NCBI GenBank assembly: GCA_046330255.1
Contig: JAXLTC010000001.1
Span: forward strand, 868,001 to 932,000
Source of the DNA: JBBSBL01 sp046330255
GTDB taxonomy: Bacteria; Actinomycetota; Thermoleophilia; Solirubrobacterales; Solirubrobacteraceae
Length of the DNA: 64,000 nt
Direction of reading: 5' to 3'
The position numbers and the translations under genes are program-made. Below, in pieces: positions 26,299 through 34,343 of this stretch (the first letter of the stretch is position 1; each line of letters begins with the position of its first letter). The notes beneath the pieces are model-generated. The model did not search any database. It was given only the letters and a program-made list of their open reading frames with translations, and was not told where the DNA came from.

Positions 26299-26745
26299 GT
26301 GCCCACCAACCCGTCCCGCGAGCAGCTCGCCGAGCTGCAGGCGATCGCCGGCACCGAGAGCGACGGCCCGCTCGTGATGCTCAACCTGAACCGCTACCGG
26401 GAGCGCGCCGCCTACGCCGGCGATCCCCCGGGCGGCGGTTCCCCGGACGTCTCGGGCCGCGAGGCCTACGCCCGCTACGGGATCACGGCGCTCGAGGTGC
26501 TGGCGCGCGTCGGCGGCGAGATCCTGTGGCACGCCGCGGCGACGATGACCGTGGTCGGCGACGAGAGCGACAGCTACGACGAGGTGATCGCGGCGCGCTA
26601 CCCGAGCGCGCAGGCGTTCCTCGAGCTGGCGCTCGACCCCGAGGTCGGCGTCGCGCTCGCCCATCGCGACGCCGCGCTCGAGCGCGCCGCGATCCTGCGC
26701 TGCGACGACGACGGCGGCGTCCCGCCCGCGGCGGCGGGCGCCTGA
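26299..26745 (+). CDS. DUF1330-like small protein
   Basis: A 148-residue soluble protein. The block DGPLVMLNLNRYRERA, then YARYGITALEVLARVGGEILW and YDEVIAARYPSAQAFLELALDPEVGVALAHRDAALERAAIL, follows the dimeric alpha/beta-barrel DUF1330 pattern (MVNLLRF-like strand, YP S xxF helix). The GTG is preceded by GAGGAGGA, so this is a leadered, internally translated operon gene. DUF1330 proteins have no agreed biochemical role. It sits between TetR and the propeller-like gene and ends 3 bp before the next start. Confidence 0.75.
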   Translation: MPTNPSREQLAELQAIAGTESDGPLVMLNLNRYRERAAYAGDPPGGGSPDVSGREAYARYGITALEVLARVGGEILWHAAATMTVVGDESDSYDEVIAARYPSAQAFLELALDPEVGVALAHRDAALERAAILRCDDDGGVPPAAAGA

Positions 26746-26748
26746 GCG

Positions 26749-28179
26749 GTGCCGGGCGCCTACTGGCCGCAGCCGTGGACCGGCGAGGACGGCGGCCCGC
26801 TGCGGCGCTGCTGCGCGGACGGCGTCCCCGGCCTCGGCCTGCGGCCCGGCGAGCGTCTCGAGGTCGCCGCCGCCACCGACGCGTTCGCGACGGACGTGCT
26901 GGTGCGCCGCGACCCCGGCGAGCTCTACGCGCTGCGCCACGGCATGCCGATCGCCGGCCCGCTCACGACGCCGGTCGAGGCCTGGGTCGAGCGGCTCGAC
27001 CCCGTGACGCTCGAGGTCGCCGCCGCCGGCCCGCGGCTGCCCGGCGGGTGCTGGTGGCCGGGCGGGATCGCGGCGCACGCGAGCGGCGACCTGCACATGG
27101 TGCTCGGGCGCTGGGCGCACCGCCTGAGCCCGGAGCTCGAGCCGCTCGCCTCGCACCGGCTGCCGGTCGGGCGCCCGCACAACTCGTTCGTGCTGCTCGA
27201 CGGCGGCGAGCTCGTGACCAAGGACTGCGACGCGCCGGCCGGGCGCGAGCCGTCGACCTTCTCGGTCCTCGACCCCGAGACGCTGCTGCCGGTGGCGCCG
27301 CCGCTGCGCCTGCCCGAGCCCTCGATCGCGCGCCTGTCGTGCGACGGCGAGCAGGTCTACGCGGTCGGCACCACGCGCGTCTTCCGCCTGCGCCTGGACC
27401 GCGCCAAGGGCCGGCTCGAGATCGACGAGGGCTGGTCGCCGTCTTACGGCCCGGCGCCCGGCCGCAGCTACGGCTGGGACCCGGTCATCACCTCCCACCA
27501 CCTGCTGTGGATGGACAACGGGCGCAACGACACCGACCGCGCGATGCTCGGCACCGGCCTCGCTCCCGACCCGGTGCGGCTGTGGTGGGCGCGCCTGGAC
27601 GACCCGGGCTCCGTGCGCTCGGTCGAGATCAGCGGCCTCCCGTACGGGACCGAGTCCAACCCGCCCGCCTGGGACCCCGAGCGCGGCGTGGTCGTCGCCT
27701 ACGACGCGGGCAACGCCGTGCTGCGCGCGTGGCGCCTGACCGGCGACGAGCTCGAGCCGCTGTGGCGCATCGACGGCTTCGCCCACGCGGGACACCTGAT
27801 CCTCTACCCCGACACGCGCGAGCTGGTCGCCCAGGACTGGCGCGGCTCCGAGGTCCTGCGCCGCCCGCTGATCCGGCGCGCGCTGCGCCCGGCGTTCGGC
27901 GCGCTCGCCCGCTCGGCCGCGGCGCGGCGCGCCTCACTGCGCAGCGGCCGGGACCATCTGGTCGTGCTCGACCTCGACACCGGCGCGGAGAAGGCGCGGG
28001 TCGCGGTGCCCTCACCCAGCCAGGGCTTCCTCTTCCCCGCGCCCGGCTTCGCGCGCGACGTCTACTACCAGTCGCTGACGACGATCGCGCGCGTGGCGGT
28101 CACGGGCCCGGCGGGCCCGAGCGCACCAGGTGGCACGACCGGCCCTTGCAGCGCCGCAGCGTCGCGAGGCGCCGCTTGA
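26749..28179 (+). CDS. Beta-propeller-like protein of unknown function
   Basis: A 476-residue protein starting at GTG 3 bp after the previous stop. It lacks a signal peptide. Regular beta-strand segments (GDLHMVLGRWAHRLSPELEPLA, SFVLLDGGELVTKD, LSCDGEQVYAVGTTRVFRLRLD, DHLVVLDLDTGAEKARVAVP) fit a cytosolic propeller. Conserved-looking His residues occur in RPHNSF, TSHHLLW and HAGHLILYPD. These invite comparison with carotenoid-oxygenase propellers, but the family's spacing of four iron His and Glu is not convincing. The last 80 bp overlap the convergent sulfatase gene. Function unknown; the TetR and DUF1330 neighbours suggest an inducible metabolic step. Confidence 0.65.
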   Translation: MPGAYWPQPWTGEDGGPLRRCCADGVPGLGLRPGERLEVAAATDAFATDVLVRRDPGELYALRHGMPIAGPLTTPVEAWVERLDPVTLEVAAAGPRLPGGCWWPGGIAAHASGDLHMVLGRWAHRLSPELEPLASHRLPVGRPHNSFVLLDGGELVTKDCDAPAGREPSTFSVLDPETLLPVAPPLRLPEPSIARLSCDGEQVYAVGTTRVFRLRLDRAKGRLEIDEGWSPSYGPAPGRSYGWDPVITSHHLLWMDNGRNDTDRAMLGTGLAPDPVRLWWARLDDPGSVRSVEISGLPYGTESNPPAWDPERGVVVAYDAGNAVLRAWRLTGDELEPLWRIDGFAHAGHLILYPDTRELVAQDWRGSEVLRRPLIRRALRPAFGALARSAAARRASLRSGRDHLVVLDLDTGAEKARVAVPSPSQGFLFPAPGFARDVYYQSLTTIARVAVTGPAGPSAPGGTTGPCSAAASRGAA

Positions 28180-29602
28180 TCTCGGCCAGCGCCGGCGCGT
28201 AGCGCGGATCGTGCGCGACGTTCGTCAGCTCGAACGGGTCGCGCTTGAGGTCGTAGAGCTCGTCCTCCTTGCCGTACGCCGTCAGCGAGGTCTTCGGGGT
28301 CGTGATGTCCTCGTAGTGCCAGCGCAGCGTGTGGAAGCCCGAGTAGTACGGGATCCCGTAGGAGTTCTTGCCGGTCTCGACCACCATGTTGCGGTTCAGC
28401 AGCGAGTTCGGGCGCACGCGCTGCAGCGCGTAGCCGTCCTGCGGGCGGCCGGTGCGCGCGCCGGCGGCCGCGGCGATCGTCGGCGCCAGGTCGACGTTCA
28501 TCGCCGGATCCCGCGCGACGCGATCGCGCGCGAAGCCGGGCCCGGAGATCAGCAGCGGCACGCGGATCGACTCCTCGAAGCCGAAGAACTTCTGGCCGAC
28601 GATGCGGTGCTCGCCGAGCAGCCAGCCGTTGTCGGAGGTGTAGATCACGAGCGTGTTGCGCAGCTGGCCGGAGCGGCGCAGCTGGTCGACGACGCGCTGG
28701 ACCATGTCGTCGACCCCGAGCAGCGCCCCGAGCCGCCCGCGGTAGTGGGCGGTCGCGAGCTTCAGGTAGGCGCCCGTGACGCGCGGGAACCCCTGGATGA
28801 TCTTCGGCTTGTCCGAGACGTCGGCCTCGTCGAAGTTGGGCTTGCGCGGGATCTGCGCGTTGGAGAAGCGGTTGTGCGCGTAGCGCGGCGGTGGGAAGGC
28901 GGGCGTGCCCTCGCGCCGGCCGTTCTCCTGCACGGCGATCGTGTGCGGCGCGTTGGGCGTCAGCCAGAGGAAGAACGGCTTGTGGCCGCGACCGCTGTTG
29001 CGGCGGATGAAGTCGGTCGCGCGCTGCGCGAAGACGTCGGTCTGGTAGTCGCGCGGCCGGTGCCCGTAGCGGACCACCCGGCCGTTGATGTTCATCTTGT
29101 AGTCGTACTGGCCGTAGGTCGTGGGGTCGATCGCGCCCTGCCAGTCGGACCACCCGGGCGGGATCTCGCGCGGGTTCGCCTCGCCGTACTCGTTCAGGTA
29201 CTTGCCGATCAGCCCGGTCGTGTAGCCGGCGCGCTGCAGCCACACGGGCAGCGTGTTGCGCTGGCCGAGCTTGCGGAAGACCGGGTAGCCGCCCTCCGGC
29301 GGGAAGTTCCAGATGACGTGGTGGTTGTGGCTGTACTGGCCGGTGAGGAACGTCGTGCGCGACGGGCAGCAGAGCGAGTAGGAGACGTAGCTGTTGCGGT
29401 AGGTCGTGCCGGTAGCGCCGAGCAGCCGCTTGGTCTTCGGCATCGCGATCATGTCGTCCTGGCGCTGGTCGTCGCTCATGATCACGACGATGTTCGGCTT
29501 GCTCGCCTTCCGCGCCGCGGCGGCGGGCACGGCGGCGAGCGCGAGCAGCGCGGTGAGCGCGAGCAGCAGGGCGAGCGATGGGCGCGACGGGACCCTCGAC
29601 AC
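28100..29602 (-). CDS. Secreted sulfatase, N-acetylglucosamine-6-sulfatase-like
   Basis: A 500-residue exported type I sulfatase. After the signal peptide comes PNIVVIMSDDQRQDDM with metal-binding Asp. The SLCCPSRTTFLTGQYSHNHH block holds the formylglycine Cys in C-x-P-S-R; here the intervening residue is a second Cys. GLIGKYLNEYG, PPGWSDWQG and TSDNGWLLGEHR complete the active site. The overall order matches glucosamine-6-sulfatase-like enzymes common in soil actinobacteria. A formylglycine-generating enzyme is not encoded nearby. A GAGGAGG site precedes the ATG. The 3' end overlaps the convergent propeller-like gene by 80 bp. Confidence 0.9.
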   Translation of the reverse strand: MSRVPSRPSLALLLALTALLALAAVPAAAARKASKPNIVVIMSDDQRQDDMIAMPKTKRLLGATGTTYRNSYVSYSLCCPSRTTFLTGQYSHNHHVIWNFPPEGGYPVFRKLGQRNTLPVWLQRAGYTTGLIGKYLNEYGEANPREIPPGWSDWQGAIDPTTYGQYDYKMNINGRVVRYGHRPRDYQTDVFAQRATDFIRRNSGRGHKPFFLWLTPNAPHTIAVQENGRREGTPAFPPPRYAHNRFSNAQIPRKPNFDEADVSDKPKIIQGFPRVTGAYLKLATAHYRGRLGALLGVDDMVQRVVDQLRRSGQLRNTLVIYTSDNGWLLGEHRIVGQKFFGFEESIRVPLLISGPGFARDRVARDPAMNVDLAPTIAAAAGARTGRPQDGYALQRVRPNSLLNRNMVVETGKNSYGIPYYSGFHTLRWHYEDITTPKTSLTAYGKEDELYDLKRDPFELTNVAHDPRYAPALAEIKRRLATLRRCKGRSCHLVRSGPPGP

Positions 29603-29636
29603 AGCAGCCTCCTCAGGCGTGGCGGACAGCGCCGGA

Positions 29637-29667
29637 AACCTAACAGCAATATTGGCGCCGTGTCCAA
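29637..29667 (-). promoter_or_regulatory. Candidate promoter of the sulfatase gene
   Basis: On the reverse strand TTGGAC is followed after 18-19 bp by TTAGGTT, which offers TAGGTT as -10. This patch is more AT-rich than its surroundings and lies about 35 bp before the start codon. Confidence 0.45.
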
Positions 29668-29726
29668 TAGGAGCCGGCGGCCGTGGCGGCCGCGGGCTTT
29701 GGGGTGCGGGGTGCGCAGCCCTGCTC

Positions 29727-29732
29727 TAGGTT
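29727..29732 (+). promoter_or_regulatory. -10 box of DUF1326 gene, probably leaderless
   Basis: TAGGTT ends seven bases before the GTG of the DUF1326 gene; no ribosome site fits. Confidence 0.42.
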
Positions 29733-29739
29733 GTCGTCC

Positions 29740-30366
29740 GTGACCGGCGGGCGTCCCTGGTCGATCGGCGGCAGCTACCTGGAGGCGTGCAACTGCGACG
29801 CGATCTGCCCGTGCCGGCGGATCGGCGGCCGCGCCGGCGGACGCTCGACGCACGGGATCTGCCTGGGCGCGCTCTCGTGGTCCGTTCAGGAGGGCTCGCT
29901 GCACGGCGTCGACCTCGCCGGGCTCGGCGCGGTGCTGGTCTCGCGCTACTCGGATGACGAGCCGGGCTCCCCGTGGACGTTCGTGCTGTTCGTCGACGAG
30001 CGCGGCGACGGGCACCAGCGCGAGGCGCTCGCGCGGATCTTCACCGGCCGCGAGGGCGGCACGCCCGCACGGCAGTTCCCGTGGGTCTACAAGGACAGCG
30101 ACATGCTGGGCTGGAGCGCCGCCTCGATCGAGATCGACCACACGCCCGGGCGCGGCTGGTTCCGCGCGGGCGGGGAGGTGGCCGTCCGCGTCGGCGAGCC
30201 CGTCGCCGGCCAGGAGCCGGTCACCTGCGTGATCCCCGGCCACGACCGCCAGGGCCGCGAGCTCGTCGCCGAGCTCCTGCGCGTGCAGCACGGCCCGCTG
30301 ACCTTCGAGCTGAGCGGCCGCTGCGCCTACGAGTCGACGTTCGCGTACTCGGGCGAGGGCGGCTGA
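29740..30366 (+). CDS. DUF1326 domain protein
   Basis: A 208-residue protein beginning WSIGGSYLEACNCDAICPCRR, the diagnostic Cys-rich DUF1326 motif. LGALSWSVQEGSLHGVDLAGLGAVLVSRY and WTFVLFVDERGDGHQREALARIFTGREGG follow as usual. The CNCDxxCPC cluster could bind a metal, but no activity is established for the family. The GTG was chosen because it directly precedes the domain and has a -10 box at leaderless spacing. A start 19 codons upstream is open but adds no family sequence. The gene is divergent from the sulfatase. Confidence 0.85.
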   Translation: MTGGRPWSIGGSYLEACNCDAICPCRRIGGRAGGRSTHGICLGALSWSVQEGSLHGVDLAGLGAVLVSRYSDDEPGSPWTFVLFVDERGDGHQREALARIFTGREGGTPARQFPWVYKDSDMLGWSAASIEIDHTPGRGWFRAGGEVAVRVGEPVAGQEPVTCVIPGHDRQGRELVAELLRVQHGPLTFELSGRCAYESTFAYSGEGG

Positions 30367-30492
30367 GGGAGAACCTGACCGGGGCCACCCCGGCGGAGCG
30401 GCCCACGACAGACCGAAGCCCCGGTCCGTCTGGGTCGCGATTTCAGGCCCTTGCGAGCTTTCGGGCTTCCCTCGTCACCGAGGCTCCGGGAG

Positions 30493-30566
<74 letters not shown>

Positions 30567-30578
30567 TCGCAACGACTG

Positions 30579-30608
30579 ATTATGCCAGACGGGGCACCGG
30601 TCGATCAA
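30579..30608 (-). promoter_or_regulatory. Promoter of tRNA-fMet
   Basis: TTGATC and CATAAT are separated by 18 bp on the reverse strand, 12 bp before the tRNA 5' end. Confidence 0.6.
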
Positions 30609-30640
30609 GGGGCCCGGGCCGGCGGCGCGGAAACGCGCGC

Positions 30641-31990
30641 TCAGCCCAGCGAGGTCACCAGCCGCCCGAACGACTCGACATCCTGGATCCCGAAGCGCCG
30701 CACGAAGTCGGTCTGGCCGGCGGCGGACGAGATGTTCTTGGCGACCTGGGCGAGGTTCGCGTCGTTGCTCTGGAAGGACTGGCCCCAACTCGCCCAGGAG
30801 GCGATCAGCGCCTGGCCGAGCCCGGCGGGCGCGTTGTCCGGCACGGCGATCGCGCTCGTGTACCAGTTCCAGGTGCAGGGATCGCCCGTGTCGAACGGCG
30901 ACGAGGACATGATCGCGTTCCAGCCCTCCCCCGCGCGCGCATAGCGGACGAAGAACAGCGCCGACGCCCCGCCCACCCAGGGCGCCGCGAGCACCTGGAC
31001 GACCCGGAAGTTCGCCAGCGGGGCGATCGGGCCGCCGCGCGCGGCCGCGAGCGAGAGCTGGTTGATGATCGGGCCCGCGAGGTTGTTCACGACGGCGGCC
31101 GGGTTCGGCGTGAACGGCGCCATGATCATCCCGCCGTTGTAGGGATTCAGCGGGTTGGGGTCGTACGGGACCAGGCACCCGGAGCCGAACGGCTTGCGAA
31201 CGTTGTAGACGGTGCCGAAGATCAGCGCGCCGCGCAGGGGGCCCGCGAACGACTGCGCCTGCAGCGCCCCGGCGCCGCAGGTGGCGCTCGCCCCCCACAC
31301 CTCCGGAATCAGCGCGCTGACGAAGCGCTCCGTGCCGAGCTGATGGACCGGCGGATTGCCGCGTACCGCCGGATCGATCGGGCGGTATGAGCACTCGAAG
31401 CGGCGCAGCGCGACCGGCGGGTTGAGCAGGCGCTCCTGACGGCGGATCTGGAGCGTGCCGACGACCCCGCCGACGGCGCTGCCGGCGATCGTCGCGAGAT
31501 CGTCGATCAGCGCGGCGGCCCGCGCGCGCCGCACGCGCTTGATGCAGCGTCCCGTGCGCCCCTCGACGAGGCCCCAGCGCCGTACCGTGAGCGTGCGGCC
31601 CCTCTTTGCCAGCGCGAGCGCCTCGCGACGAATCGCGCCTTTCGAGCTCACCTTGACCAGCCGCGCGCTGAACGAGCTGCGCGTGGCGCGACGGCGCTGG
31701 ACCGTCAGCGCGAGCTGCTTGACGAGCGCGTCACCGGCTTGGCCCGCGGTCCGCGCGGTCCGGTAGCGCACGTACCAGACGCTCGCCGAGCGGCACGATG
31801 CGCGGTAGACGCCACCCGCGGGCCGCGAGACCTTCCAGCCCGCCGGGACCGTGATGCGGAACCCGCCGCGGCCCTTGGCGGTCCGCGCGTCGGCGTCCGG
31901 GGCCTCCAGGAGCGCAGCGGCGCCCGGAGCCGCGGCGAGCGCGGCGATCAGCGCCGCTGGGGCGAAGCCGGACCTCCATGCCCGTCCCAC
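30641..31990 (-). CDS. Secreted protein of unknown function, cluster member C
   Basis: A 449-residue exported protein with a signal peptide ending near PGAAA. The N-terminal 130 or so residues (GGFRITVPAGWKVSRPAGGVYRASC, SVWYVRYRT, ARLVKVSSKGAIRREALALAKRGRTLTVRRWGLVEGR) parallel those of the first gene of this cluster (GGFSVKAPRGYRVGRRGSTYTVSNG...). A C-terminal module, about 240 residues with four or five Cys, includes GEGWNAIMSSSPFD and SWASWGQSFQSNDANLAQVAKN. That helix-rich end is also mirrored in the paralog. GTG start with a leaderless -10 TAGGCT. No enzyme motif is recognised. Confidence 0.72.
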   Translation of the reverse strand: MGRAWRSGFAPAALIAALAAAPGAAALLEAPDADARTAKGRGGFRITVPAGWKVSRPAGGVYRASCRSASVWYVRYRTARTAGQAGDALVKQLALTVQRRRATRSSFSARLVKVSSKGAIRREALALAKRGRTLTVRRWGLVEGRTGRCIKRVRRARAAALIDDLATIAGSAVGGVVGTLQIRRQERLLNPPVALRRFECSYRPIDPAVRGNPPVHQLGTERFVSALIPEVWGASATCGAGALQAQSFAGPLRGALIFGTVYNVRKPFGSGCLVPYDPNPLNPYNGGMIMAPFTPNPAAVVNNLAGPIINQLSLAAARGGPIAPLANFRVVQVLAAPWVGGASALFFVRYARAGEGWNAIMSSSPFDTGDPCTWNWYTSAIAVPDNAPAGLGQALIASWASWGQSFQSNDANLAQVAKNISSAAGQTDFVRRFGIQDVESFGRLVTSLG

Positions 31991-31997
31991 CCGCGCG

Positions 31998-32003
31998 AGC
32001 CTA
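31998..32003 (-). promoter_or_regulatory. -10 box, probably leaderless
   Basis: TAGGCT on the reverse strand ends seven bases before the GTG of the downstream secreted-protein gene, so this gene may have its own promoter inside the cluster. Confidence 0.42.
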
Positions 32004-32054
32004 CACCCGCCGCGCGCGCGTGTGTGGCGATCGATCGGCGCCGGGGTCCGCCCC

Positions 32055-34241
32055 TCAGTACCCGCTGAGCTCCCAGTGAAGGTCGTAGAGGTAGTCGCCG
32101 GTGCCGAGCGGCGTCCCCGTGTAGGAGCCGGCGAGGTGCCCGGGGGTCGCGGGCAGGGCCGGGGGCGTGGGCGTCTGGATCAGCGAGACGCCGGCCAGCG
32201 GGAAGTAGCCGGTCGAGCTGCTCTTCGGCGGCGGGCACGTGATCGCGATCGGCAGCCGGGCGAGCTGCGCGACCATCGTCAGGCGGTAGGTCGAAGGCGC
32301 GCCGCCGGCCCCCGGCTGGATGAGGAAGACCCCGGGCAGCGGCGAGCCGCTGCCGCCCGGCGGCAGGATCGCCCCGGGAATCGTGTTCTCCGCGATCAGG
32401 TCGAAGCCCTTGCTGCCGGAGAGCGTGCACCCGTCCGACAGCGTTCCGGAGGCGCTCACGTTCACCGAACCCGAGCGCAGGTCGTATGCCGGCGGCCCGC
32501 TGAAGCCCGGGACGAGGTCCGGCGCGCGCACGAGCGAGAAGCTCCCGGTCCAGTCGAGCCGGAACCCGACCGGGTAGGGCGCGCACCCGCCGCCCGGGCC
32601 GCAGCGCAGCGAGCCGCTGAAGGTCCCGCGTACGTCCCGGCAGACGTTCGTGCCGCGCGGCGAGGCGCCCGCCGCGCGCACGCCGCCGCACTTGGGCACG
32701 TGAAAGGTGATGTCGAGGTCGGCGGTGTCCTTCTTCGGCGTGAGGGCCTCGAACCAGCCGATCAGCGCGTCGCTCAGCGGCTTGATCAGCGACTTCGGCG
32801 TGCCGCCCCCGAGCACGATGCCGATCAGCAGCTTCGGGTCCAGCGGCTGGTCGGTCTGCAGCTCCGCGGTCACCGACCCCTCGTGGCGGCGCTGCTCGAA
32901 CAGGTCCGGCGCGTAGGACCACGGCTGCTGCGTGCGGATCTGCGTGTAGAAGTCGTGGACCGCCAGCACCGGGTCCACGCGCGTCAGCTTCCCGATCCGC
33001 CCTCCGGGCGCGAAGTACTTCGTCTTCTTGAAGTCGTAGAAGGCGTCGTCGGGGCTCGCGTTCAGCGTCCACTTCACCCGGAACTTGTCCAGCTCGCCCG
33101 CGGTGTCCTCCGGGAAGAAGATGTCCGGGAGGCCGAACAGCTTCGCGCAGTCGCGGATCGCCTTGCGATTGCGGTAGACGTCGGAGTCCTGGCGCAGCTT
33201 CTCGTTGTACTGGCGCTCGACGTCCTCGCTCAGGCCCGCGCGCGCCTGGTAGCCGACGAGCAGCGTCGAGAGCTGGTTGATCCGGTCCTCGGGCTTCTCG
33301 ACCGTGGTCGTCGCCGGGTCGATGTAGAAGCTCGTCGAGTTGTAGAGCGCGATCAGCTTCTGCAGCCGCAGCATCGGGTAGAGCGCGGCGAAGATCTGGC
33401 CGTAGACCTTCGCCAGGGTCGCGGTGGCCTCCCTGCCGCCGAGGCCGAACGTCGACGCGATCGCGGCGCCGTAGGGCCCGGCCTTCTTGGTGAGCTGCTT
33501 GATGACGCCTTCCTTGACGACCGTCTTGCCGATCGCCTTTCCGGCGTCGCCCAGCCCGGAGAAGGCCCTGTCGAGGTAGGAGTCCAGGATGTCGCTGCAG
33601 CCGTCGATCGTCGTCGCGGAGCGCGCCCGGCGCCGGGCCGGCGCGCGGCGGCCGGCGGAGCGGATCACCAGCGCGCCCCTCGGCAGCCGCGTGAACGCCG
33701 CGCTCAGCAGCTGGACCTCCAGCAGCCCGACCGACACCCGGCGGGGGTCGTATCGCCCCGACGCGAGGTCGGCGCCGGCGCGCCGCTTCGCGAGGTCGGC
33801 GACCAGCAGCGCCGCGAACGACTGCGGGTCGCGCGGATGGCGCCGCGCCTGCTTCACCCAGCTCGACAGGGCCTTTCGCAGCAGCGCGCCGGGATCGCCG
33901 CGGCGCCGGATCACACGCAGGCGCCGCCAGGTCGTCGCGAGCTGGGCGAGCGTCGCCCGCCCGCCGCGCCGGGCGTCGAGCGCGAGGTTGAACGCCTCGA
34001 ACGGCGTCGCGGTCATCCGGGCCGCGGGCCGCGCGGCGCGCCTCAGCGTCCGCCGCCCGCGGCGGATCGCGATGCCGCCGCGTGCGAGCGCCTCCTCGGC
34101 CGCGCGCGTCGCGGCCGGCTGGCTGCGTCCCGTCAGGCGCGCGCCGAGCGCCGAGACGGGTGTGGCCGCGGACGCGGCCGGCGGCGCGACGAGCACGGCG
34201 CCGAGGGCCGTCACCGCGAGGATCGCCGTCACGCCGCGCAT
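32055..34241 (-). CDS. Large secreted protein of unknown function, cluster member B
   Basis: A 728-residue exported protein. The signal peptide is ILAVTALGAVLVAPPAASAA. Residues 30-220 are Arg/Ala-rich and helical. Residues 220-420 hold a mostly alpha segment (CSDILDSYLDRAFSGLGDAGKAIGKTV, ALYPMLRLQKLIALYNSTSFYID). The C-terminal 300 residues are beta-rich with paired Cys (VPKCGGVRAAG, TNVCRD, SLRCGPGGGCAPYPVGF, SDGCTLSGSKGF). The last part looks like a surface-exposed, disulfide-stabilised sandwich. No family is recognised. It lies between the two paralogous secreted-protein genes and has a palindrome in its promoter. Confidence 0.7.
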   Translation of the reverse strand: MRGVTAILAVTALGAVLVAPPAASAATPVSALGARLTGRSQPAATRAAEEALARGGIAIRRGRRTLRRAARPAARMTATPFEAFNLALDARRGGRATLAQLATTWRRLRVIRRRGDPGALLRKALSSWVKQARRHPRDPQSFAALLVADLAKRRAGADLASGRYDPRRVSVGLLEVQLLSAAFTRLPRGALVIRSAGRRAPARRRARSATTIDGCSDILDSYLDRAFSGLGDAGKAIGKTVVKEGVIKQLTKKAGPYGAAIASTFGLGGREATATLAKVYGQIFAALYPMLRLQKLIALYNSTSFYIDPATTTVEKPEDRINQLSTLLVGYQARAGLSEDVERQYNEKLRQDSDVYRNRKAIRDCAKLFGLPDIFFPEDTAGELDKFRVKWTLNASPDDAFYDFKKTKYFAPGGRIGKLTRVDPVLAVHDFYTQIRTQQPWSYAPDLFEQRRHEGSVTAELQTDQPLDPKLLIGIVLGGGTPKSLIKPLSDALIGWFEALTPKKDTADLDITFHVPKCGGVRAAGASPRGTNVCRDVRGTFSGSLRCGPGGGCAPYPVGFRLDWTGSFSLVRAPDLVPGFSGPPAYDLRSGSVNVSASGTLSDGCTLSGSKGFDLIAENTIPGAILPPGGSGSPLPGVFLIQPGAGGAPSTYRLTMVAQLARLPIAITCPPPKSSSTGYFPLAGVSLIQTPTPPALPATPGHLAGSYTGTPLGTGDYLYDLHWELSGY

Positions 34242-34249
34242 TCCGGGCG

Positions 34250-34271
34250 ATCCTATGTCAGCGCGCTGACA
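34250..34271 (-). promoter_or_regulatory. 16-bp palindrome plus -10 box before cluster member B
   Basis: TGTCAGCGCGCTGACA is a perfect palindrome immediately upstream of TAGGAT, which ends eight bases before the ATG. A protein bound to the palindrome would occupy the -35/-10 spacer, the classic repressor site. No regulator gene is adjacent. Confidence 0.6.
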
Positions 34272-34343
34272 ATGCGCGAACGTCCCGCGCCCGCGCGGAC
34301 GGATGGGCGAGCGGGCCCTACCAGCGCCCCGGAGGGACGCGGG

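Noticed and set aside
26749..28179. Carotenoid oxygenase assignment
   Set aside because: Some His-containing strands look suggestive, but the four-His/Glu iron-site pattern and family blocks are not convincingly present.
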